Part shown: positions 56,785 through 64,000 of the stretch, piece by piece
How the letters are laid out: the number at the start of each line of letters is the position of its first letter
How positions within the stretch are numbered: the stretch's first letter is position 1
DNA from: Taxawa tesnikishii (nom. ined.)
Lineage: Eukaryota > Ascomycota > Dothideomycetes > Dothideales
NCBI GenBank assembly: GCA_030247885.1
Contig: JAPDRO010000014.1
Span: 558,001 to 622,000 of the forward strand
DNA: 64,000 nucleotides
Reading direction: 5' to 3'
Position numbers and translations under genes: made by a program
Notes under the pieces: generated by a model
What the model saw: the letters and a program-made list of their open reading frames with translations, nothing else
The model's database searches: none
Told to the model about the DNA's origin: nothing

Positions 56785-58646
56785 TTACAAGGCCACGTCG
56801 AGCACGAGACTGACGTCGCTCACTTGCGGACCAGCCAGATCCTCGAGGACGGGTATCAAATCAAGGAGTTCGTTGTCGTGTGCGTCGGAGAACCAGCTGC
56901 TGATGGGCACGGCGTGTTGTGGGTGGAAGATGTACGAAGTCGGAGAGTTGTCGATGATAATGGTTTCCCGGAGATCGCGGCCGACTTGCGACAGATCCTA
57001 CTAAATCAGTATACAGGCCAGAGGCGGAGCAGAAGAGCGCGCGCAAATGACAGGGACTTACCTTCACGTAGTTGCCTTGGTGGTTGTAGCAGCTTTCTCG
57101 GAATAGCCGGTGGTGGACGACGTTGTGAATGTCGAGTTGGTCAAGAAGCGGATCGCCGTACTGAGTCTATATCAGCAACTGGTTGACCGGGCCGGGTAGG
57201 GAGGGGACTCACCTTGGACACCGAAGCTGTAAACACAACAACTTCGTAGAGCTCGCCCACCCTTTTCATGAACTGATCAACGCCTGGCCGCTTTATCACA
57301 TACACATTATGATATTGTCCTTCTATCTCTACAGGGATCGTGAAATCGGCTTGATGCAAAATCTATTCCATTGTCAGTATTGTATGCGAAAGAGGCATGA
57401 GACGATGCCGAAGACCTACTTTGAAACTGCTGTGCACCAATGTCTCGTCCAAATCAAGCACAAGGCATTTCCTTCCCCGGTGTTCCGGTCGCGCAGGAGG
57501 GAGCAGCCACTTGTGCGCCTCGGCCGTACTCGAGATGAGGGACGTGTCTGGGCTTGTTGTGGCGGGCACCGCAGGCGCAATCTGTGCTTGCCGTTCCTCA
57601 AGCGGAGGAGGTGGTGGTAGGTTGACATGTGACGAAGCATCGCGGTGAGGGGCCGGTATTGTGTCGTCCTCGGATGTCCCAGTCACTTCATTGGAGGACA
57701 GTGGAACCGAGGGACCAACATCGGTCATTTCAATGTCCGTGTCTCGTGCTTGTTGCTCCGGCGTGCGGTCCGAGATGACTGACTCGGCAACATCTTCCTG
57801 CTGAGGAACGACCGGTGTGGGTGCCTGGACTGTGACCGTTGGGTTGCTGGATTGAGAAGACTCGTACAGCATGCCGGAAGAGGTATCTAATGTTGGAGGG
57901 CTGCGGTTCTGCATTTCTGCGGGAGCTTCTTCCCTTGCCTTCTCGTTGTAGGGCGAGGAGTGTGAAATGGTTGGAACGGCTTGAGACGTCTCTGTCGGAA
58001 GATCTAAAATCGGTTTGTCGCTCTGCGTATCGGCAAGTGGAGAGGCGAGTGGAGATCGTTCAATTTCACCACCTGTTGGAGCAGCACTCGACTCAGGTGC
58101 ATAGGTAGGTGTGGTGAAAGCTACTTTTTCGCTAGGCTGTGGGATGTTGGCTGCAGCCTTTTCAGATGGCCCTGCTGCTTGCCCCTTTTGCGACTGGGGT
58201 GGCGCTGCTGTCGTGGGTTGCACACGTGCGGACTGGCTGACCACCTTTGCGGATTCCTGCTGGCCGACTTCATTGCTTTCTTCTGGAGGACTGCAACAGT
58301 TCAAAAATGCCAAAAAGCCCTTCTTTTTCCGTGTCCGTGGCTGCTCTGCCTGTGCGGTTGCACCAGACGATACTGGGCGTGTTGTCTTCTCGTTCGTAGC
58401 GGCTGTCGCATTCTGCGAACGCTTACTGCTAGCTGTGCTCCCTGCTCTTCTTCGCTCTGCAAGGCTTCGTTTCGACCCGCGTCCAATACTCTCTGCTGGA
58501 TCACTTGCTGTCGCACCGCTGAGCCCTGTGGAAGACGATGCGTTCTGTTCCGACAAGGGGACGTTCAGTTTCGATGATTGGCCTTGCGCATCAGCGGGTA
58601 ATTGACTGGAGGGCGACGCGAAGTCAGGAGGTTGTGAAGACGCCAT
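56785..58646 (-). CDS. Psr1/Nem1-type HAD phosphatase (FCP1/SCP domain)
   Basis: Ser/Thr phosphatase of the FCP1/SCP family, closest by layout to yeast Psr1/Psr2 (plasma membrane, sodium and general stress response with Whi2). Exons 57420-58646, 57213-57362, 57062-57160 and 56785-56997; introns 57, 52 and 64 bp; 562 residues, unbroken. The long disordered N-terminal half (about 1-380) contains [17 protein letters not shown], where the CC pair is a likely palmitoylation site as in Psr1. The catalytic domain starts [17 protein letters not shown] (nucleophile DxDET), then [59 protein letters not shown], and motif with [20 protein letters not shown]. Ends in [10 protein letters not shown]. Confidence 0.92.
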
Positions 58647-60676
58647 GTCTTGAACCAACGTGTGTCAGTAAGTTGGAACGAACGAATGGAAGAGCAGTGT
58701 CGTGAGCAGGCGAGCGGTGCGGTACGGAAAAAGCAAGTCGCTGCGCCGCGGGGAGTCGACGACCGGACAGTGTACCGTACCTCGTAGAGATGTGTATTAT
58801 AGCAAATGCTAATCTAAGGCAGCGAAATGGGTGCGCGGTCGACGAGTATTAGCAGTTGTTCGGACCGATCATGGAGACGTCGGCTGATTGTGGGTAATGT
58901 CGCAAATGCTTTCCCGAGAGGAGTGGAGAAGCGGTGAACAGGCGGAGGTATAACCACAGTACGGCGGCGGTCGAGGAGCGTGGCAGGTGTAGAAGTCGGG
59001 GCCAAGAGCGATGCAGTATGGACAATCAGATGTAGGGTGGTGACGGGTCGCGGTGTATCCTGCAGGTCGCTGAAGCGGTCTCGGCTGTGTTCCGCGGGCG
59101 CGCAAAGCGAGGCTGGTCTCTGAGATGCGAGCGTGTGGATGTATTGACTCGGCCAGTTGCAGTTGCGGTTGCGGTTGCAGTTGCAGGCAGGCGGTCAATA
59201 GGCGATATGGTGCAGGGGCGAATGGCACGCGCGAAGTGGAAAGCGCGACTTGGAGTGGTGGAGTGCGGGAGGAGCTGTACGGGAAGGGAAGGAAGTCTTG
59301 GGGTCTGCGCTCGTGTGAGACGAGATGACAAGAGGAAGGAACCCGTCGCGGCAACCTGAACCTGTGGGTGGCTGGAGAGCCTGGAGCAATTGGCAGATTA
59401 GACGGCCCATGCGTCAGCCCGTGCCTGCCGGCCTGCCACTTGTGCCTAAGCGCCCGCCCACCTCGTTTGCTGAAGTCAATGGACGCCACTCTCTTCCTCC
59501 TCCTCCTCTTCTTCTCTCTTTCCGTTCTCCTCTTGTCCTCGCCTCTCCTTCTCTCTCGTGTCTTGTCTGGCGCTATTCCAGCATCTTCAGCGACTTGCAC
59601 GTTCAAGATCACGTTTTCATCACTCTCAATCGATACAGTGTTATGCCATTTCTACAGGGCTTTCAGACCGTCTCGTCACAACCGAAGAGATCATCTACAT
59701 GCAAGAACGTAGCTAAAGCCCACTTTCATAGCCCCGGCGCTTCTTCCCGCGTCCAAGCTCAGTCCCGTCTGCACCTCCGGCGAGGACACCGAGCGCCAAA
59801 CGAGAGTACGCTGCCGACAACTACACCCTCCCCCTTGGACACGCCGAGCACAAACATTGGATAAGAACTGGCTGCGGTACAAGACTGTCAAGCTGCTAGA
59901 CCGACTAGTGGGAGCACTGCATTAAACTCTGTCTTTGTCGCTCTCCACTGTGTGACACCCGACCTATTCGAGCATAGTTAACGTTTGTCCCGAACGTTGT
60001 TGGCGAGAAATCCATAGCTAGGGGCCGTTTTCAACCTCTTCGGAACGTCTTGTCTTCCATCCAATGACATGTGCGTGACAACTAGACGTTTTCGAGAAAT
60101 CCAGAATTGGGGACCATGAGAGTGTGTCAAAATGACACTCTTCGTCAGATCTAGACGTGTTGACCTATCACAGCTCGTCCTCGTTCTTTGGTCGCTCAGG
60201 CCGTTGAACTCATGTAGGCTTCATGTTCCTTCTAGTGATGAGCAAAAATGGCATGGTTCAGATTGTAGATCTGGAGCGTACCGGCAAAGAAGAACAGTGG
60301 TGGAAGAAATCCAAAGCAAAGGAATCTCCAACCCTGTAGATTGCAGCAAGCAGTTCATGAAGGGCACTGTACAATCGACACAGTCCAACCATTTCAAGCG
60401 CCACTAACCAACATTTTCGTACAGCGCTGCAGGGTACCTGACCACAATTGGGTAAATGAAAGTATAGAGTCACGGACTCCGATACCCGCGTCAGCTAATG
60501 TCCCCGAAAGGGATATGCACGTCGAGCATTCGTCTTGCACTCGCATACCTCTCTCCTGAACAACATGCGGAGTACGCAGGACCACGATCAATGTCGTGCA
60601 TATAATATGGGTATGCACCGTCGTCCGCTAGACCTCCGGTAGGTAACCTGTTTTCGTTCCATCGTAGTTCTGCAAC
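58647..60676. promoter_or_regulatory. Long divergent region, phosphatase and GH5 promoters
   Basis: About 2 kb. Open but low-complexity minus-strand readings across 58869-59612 (Pro/Ser/Arg-rich) look like chance. It contains a hexamer repeat (separate entry) and a CT-rich tract at 59480-59570. It is probably a long 5' leader of the phosphatase gene plus the GH5 promoter. Confidence 0.45.
59155..59187. repeat. (GTTGCR)n hexanucleotide repeat
   Basis: Five units of GTTGCA/GTTGCG in tandem, in the divergent promoter region. Confidence 0.85.
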
Positions 60677-62100
60677 ATGCTGCGTCTTCTACCCTTCTCT
60701 CTCTTTACTCTTCTGGCCTCCACCACCGCAGTGCCGTACTCTTCCTGGCCCAACAAACCCTTCGTTACGGACGGAAGGTACATCAAGGATGCGTCCAACA
60801 CCACAGTCACGTACGCAGGCGTCAACTGGCCCGGTGCCGCCGATGTCATGATTCCGGAGGGTCTGCAATACCAGTCCGTCTCTACCATTGTCTCCAAGAT
60901 CAAAAGCCTAGGCATGAACGTGATCCGCTTGACCTATGCCATCGAGATGATTGACGACATCTACAACGGAGCGGATTCATCGCTTCAGAATGCTTTGATG
61001 ATAGCACTTGGCCCGGCCAACGGTACCGAGGTCCTAAACCAGATCCTGGCAAAAACCCATCCTTCACCGCGAATACGACGAGACTCGAGGTACGTTGTGC
61101 GCGCATCCCGATGCAGTCACGAGGCATTAGCTCATGACGGCCGCTTTAGGTTTTCGATGCAGTCGCTGCCGAGTGCTACAAACAGCAAATCTACGTTCAT
61201 TTGGACAACCACGTGTCGAAGGCAATCTGGTGTTGCAGCAACACCGATGGAAATGCTTGGTTCGGCGGTAGGTCGACCCTCCCTCAACGACGCCCTGTCG
61301 CTTTGCTCATACTTCTTCCCCAGACACCTACTTCAATGTCACGAACTGGAGGCGCGGTCTAGCATACATGGCAGCTCATGGCAAGAACTGACCAGCCCTG
61401 ACATCCATGTCTCTCCGAAACGAGCTCCGAGAACCCAAGGATAACTCAACCGTTGACGCCACCTACAACTGGCCTACGTGGTACTCGAACATCGCCCTGC
61501 GGCGAATGGCATCAACGCCGCGAACCCGGATCCGTTGATCTTCCTCTCAGGTCTGAACTTCGACACCACCCTAGCTCCCATAACCGCCGGCACAGATCTC
61601 GGTAACGGGACTAGATTCAGGCTTTGCGACTTCCCGTACGCCGACAAGCTCGTTTTCGAGCTGCACGATTACCAGAACAGTGCGAGCTCGTGCTCGGCGA
61701 TCACGCCGGGCTTGTACAGCGGCGGATACAACGCCATGGACACGAGCAGCAACACGACCGCGGCGAACACTGCGCCCGTTGTCTTGACTGAGTTCGGGTT
61801 CGCGCAGGACAACTCAACCTACTTGCTGCCCTATTCGCAATGCATCAAGTCGTATCTGACGCAATTTCCCGGAGGGCCGGGTGGGTGGATGCAGTGGGTG
61901 ATTGCGGGCAGTTACTACATTCGCGAGGGAACCCAGGACTTTGAGGAGACTTGGGGTGAGCATTGTTCTTTCGCCCCTTGTGTGGTTTGACAAAAGCTCA
62001 CATTGCGCCAGGTTTGTTGTCTCACGACTGGTCGAGCTGGCGTTCGCCTGTTGCTGTGAGCAATTACACGAAGCCCTTTGTGGACGAGACTCTCCACTGA
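60677..62100 (+). CDS. Secreted GH5 glycoside hydrolase, with in-frame TGA
   Basis: Extracellular beta-glycanase of family GH5 (cellulase/endoglucanase fold). Exons 60677-61089, 61150-61267, 61324-61955 and 62012-62100; introns 60, 56 and 56 bp; about 417 residues. Signal peptide MLRLLPFSLFTLLASTTA. Marks: TYAGVNWPGAADVMIPEG, MNVIRLTYAIEM, IYVHLDNHVSKAIWCC, acid/base Glu in MSLRNELREP, nucleophile Glu in PVVLTEFGFAQD, WMQWVIAGSYYIREG. Two one-base breaks: the A5 run 61051-61055 (NQILAK then NPSFTANTT) and 61495-61497 (WYSNIA then AANGINAANPDP). A TGA at 61389-61391 lies where Trp is expected (AHGKN, stop, PALTSMSLRNE). That is a substitution-type lesion, unlike the others, so this gene could be a true pseudogene. 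Confidence 0.88.
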
Positions 62101-63271
62101 CCGGGACGACGCCTTCACAAACTTAGCATATGACTGCGAAGAACGGAGTCTCAATTCCTGCTCACCCTGCCGTAACGTGGCATAGTAATGAATGACACAT
62201 TTTTCGACGCGGGAAATGAAGGTCTTCTGAAGCGGATCAGCCAGACCTCAGACGAAGAAGCCATTGGGTCGTACGAGATACAGGAACCTTGTCTTACCTT
62301 GACTATCCTGTGTCTTATATAATGAAGATCACCACACGTCCCGGTGCTCAACGACAAGTGCCTTCAAACGGAGAACCTTTCTGCAGCCATATACCGAGCG
62401 CATCGGCGCAGCGATCAACATCAAGACATGCAGAGCTCATCACGCTAGCTTCACCGTACCAACTAGCGTCGCTTTGGTAGACATGCATACAACCTCATTT
62501 CCTCCCCATTCCCTCGGCTGCCATGAACCAGCAGCACCAAAGAGGCGCTTGTTGGACTCGAAGATCGATGGGCAAGCAACATGGCATCTCCAGCTCGCTC
62601 CGTTGACCGTTGTCAGCCATGCGTAGTTCTTTGGACACTTGTGATGTAAATATGTAGGTCGGTGCCGACGAAATCTGCGGATTCAAGCACCACTCGAATG
62701 ACCAGCATCATACTGGTACTCTCGATGGAGCGGCCGCCGGCCGGCAGCACCGTTGTCGCCTCGGATGCGTCCTCTCCGCGTAGTGGAGCGGTCTTGCGGA
62801 CCGCTTCTGGAAGTGATGGTTTACAGTACAAACGCCGGGAGAGGTGGACATACATATCCTTCTCCGAAAGATCGCTAACGAGGGCGTTGAAAGCCTGGTG
62901 CGGTGGACAAAGCCCCTTTCTCACCGGAACCGTCACGGTTGTTTGGGCATTTGTCACAATGTGACGAAGGTTGGGTCCATCCAAACGTAGGGAAGGTATT
63001 TCAGGCCAGCACGAGAAGAAGACAAGCGAAGGGGGAGACCAGCAACCGACTCGTCCAAAGAATCAAACATACAGCTCATAAATCACGAACAAGTCCAATT
63101 TCATTAAAGTCGTACGTACTGCCTGGCCTGCCGTTTCCATGCCATACGACAAAGTCCCCATCCCACCCAATCCCATCCCATCGCATCCTATCCCATCTCA
63201 TCCAATTTCCCAATCCCGCATCACCATCCCACTCCACCCACTACCCTCCCCCTCCAACTTCCCTCCCCTAC
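62101..63271. other. Convergent gap with weak minus reading and CATCC repeat
   Basis: About 1.2 kb. Open readings on both strands at 62613-62984 overlap; the minus one (124 codons, MDGPNLRHIVTNAQTTVTVP) looks somewhat more natural but has no family. The 63150-63245 part is a degenerate repeat. Confidence 0.35.
63150..63245. repeat. Degenerate (ATCCC)n repeat
   Basis: Repeated cccatc/atccc units with scattered changes (gcatcctatcccatctcatc), just after the small Gly-rich gene on its 3' side. Confidence 0.75.
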
Positions 63272-63664
63272 TTACGCCTTCTTCGCACCAGTAGCGCTCT
63301 CAACATTCTCCTGCGCACTCTTCGTCGTGCTCTGAACCCCCTGTCCAACATCCCCCAGTGTCTTCCCGACCCCTCCCGCCACATTCCCCACCACTCCGCC
63401 CAGCTGTGTCGCGTTCTCGTTAGCCAACAAATGCTCTTACTACTCACTCACTCACTCACTCGACGCAACTGGGCGTTTGGGAAAAGGGGAAAGAAGAAGA
63501 AGAAGAACCAGAAGAAGAAGAAGAAGAAGAAGAAGAAGAAGAAGAAGAAGAAAAATAACACATACCGTTCCGACCGTTCCTCCGACGAGGCTTCCGGCGG
63601 TTCCCGTGACGCCGCTGGCGACGTTGCCGGCGCCTGAGGCGAGGGAGCCGAAGAGGCCTTTTGT

Positions 63665-63695
<31 letters not shown>

Positions 63696-63714
63696 TGCTA
63701 TTGTTGTCGGACAT
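63272..63714 (-). CDS. Small Gln-then-Gly/Val-rich protein, hypothetical
   Basis: Exon 1 63566-63714, intron 63434-63565 (132 bp, GTATGT...GAG), exon 2 63272-63433; about 103 residues. A short poly-Gln N-terminus (MSDNNSNQEQ then Q run) leads into a repetitive Gly/Ala/Val/Thr stretch (GLFGSLASGAGNVASGVTGT, AGSLVGGTVGT), then QLGGVVGNVAGGVGKTLGDV and GVQSTTKSAQENVESATGAK. The amphipathic repeats resemble small LEA-like or hydrophilin stress proteins of fungi, an inference only. The frame slips by one at the T4 run 63659-63662 (A4 on the coding strand). The exact acceptor is uncertain. The intron contains the microsatellites below. Confidence 0.65.
63442..63461. repeat. (ACTC)n tetranucleotide repeat in intron
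   Basis: About five ACTC units near the acceptor end of the intron. Confidence 0.8.
63491..63555. repeat. (GAA)n microsatellite in intron
   Basis: About 20 GAA units with one cca interruption. On the coding strand it is a TTC pyrimidine tract inside the intron. Confidence 0.9.
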
Positions 63715-64000
63715 TGTAGAGGCGAGTCTTTTTTCTTTTCTTTCTTTTTGGTACAAGTGAGTTCTGTGAGATTGTTTTTCTCTCCGACTCTTTCTTTCTC
63801 GGTTTTTCTTTGGTTTGTAGGTTTGGGGTGTCTGGTCGGAAGAGAACGAAACTACGGATGTCCCTCTTCTTATGTACCGTACCCTGCAAGAGAAACGTGA
63901 GAATGATCGGTTCGATGCGACAGGGCCGGGATGGGACGCGGCATGCGCTCGCAAGGGTTGCAGAATGACGTTTTGTTTAGCGCTCGATTGTCTCATTGTG
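63715..64000. promoter_or_regulatory. Upstream region of the small Gly-rich gene
   Basis: T/C-rich (ttttttcttttctttctttttgg) next to the start codon, consistent with a leader of the minus-strand gene (A/G-rich on its coding strand). The window ends here. Confidence 0.45.

Noticed and set aside
58869-59612. A 247-codon minus-strand gene upstream of the phosphatase
   Set aside because: Arg/Pro/Ser/His-rich without domains and overlapping a hexamer repeat. Better explained as GC-rich leader or promoter DNA.
1-64000. A biosynthetic, defence or mobile-element cluster
   Set aside because: Neighbouring genes belong to unrelated housekeeping pathways. There is no PKS, NRPS, terpene, NLR, transposase, reverse transcriptase, terminal repeat or CRISPR-like spacing.
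1-64000. tRNA genes
   Set aside because: I looked for ggttcgaatc-like B boxes with a matching A box and acceptor stem. Partial hits such as gagttcaaccc near 6700 lack the rest of a cloverleaf.

Overview
This is a gene-dense stretch of nuclear chromosome from a filamentous ascomycete (Pezizomycotina; the gene repertoire would suit a Dothideomycete, but that is a guess). The reasons are many short GT-AG introns of about 48-130 bp, a Zn2Cys6 regulator, secreted GH16 and GH5 enzymes with Ser/Thr-rich or signal-peptide regions, a GT90/CAP10 enzyme, and fungal-type Atg3, Snx41/Atg20, Pfs2, Pop7 and Psr1 proteins. I see no CRISPR array, rRNA, convincing tRNA, transposon or virus-like element, and no secondary-metabolite cluster.

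Layout, left to right. 0.9-8.6 kb: peroxisomal copper amine oxidase, GABA/amino-acid permease, secreted GH16 glucanase with a C-terminal cysteine-rich module. 9.8-12.8 kb (minus): MAPEG glutathione transferase-like protein and DGAT1-type acyltransferase. 13.9-17.8 kb (plus): Pfs2 polyadenylation factor, a decayed copy of its 3' end, and a NUDIX hydrolase. 17.9-23.7 kb: 2-oxoglutarate oxygenase (minus), Atg3 (plus), Pop7 (minus) and lipoate protein transferase LipB (plus). 24.2-32.1 kb (plus): unknown disordered protein, OPT transporter, Zn2Cys6 regulator. 34.0-38.8 kb (minus): Cdc4-like F-box/WD40 protein and ZIP metal transporter. 39.3-47.9 kb: Hat1, a tiny membrane protein, an unknown minus gene, Snx41/Atg20 and a GT90 glycosyltransferase. 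49.8-64 kb: unknown membrane protein (minus), CCT8 chaperonin subunit (plus), Psr1-type phosphatase (minus), secreted GH5 (plus) and a small Gly-rich protein (minus). These are mostly unrelated housekeeping genes. The only functional echoes are two autophagy-linked genes (Atg3, Snx41/Atg20), two secreted polysaccharide hydrolases and several divergent promoter pairs (Pop7/LipB are only 283 bp apart).

The most striking property is not a new system but a pattern. In 17 of 25 conserved or well-structured genes the reading frame breaks and resumes exactly one base short. I placed 25 such sites (plus one probable). Every one is a missing base, usually in a 2-5 nt homopolymer, and none is an extra base. 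Splice sites and the protein on both sides stay good. This looks like single-base deletion error in the assembly and should be resolved before any gene here is called broken. Two lesions do not fit the pattern: about 35 codons missing from the 2-oxoglutarate oxygenase, and an in-frame TGA in the GH5 gene.

Exon boundaries below come from reading GT/AG sites together with family conservation. Family names come from recognising motifs, not from searches.
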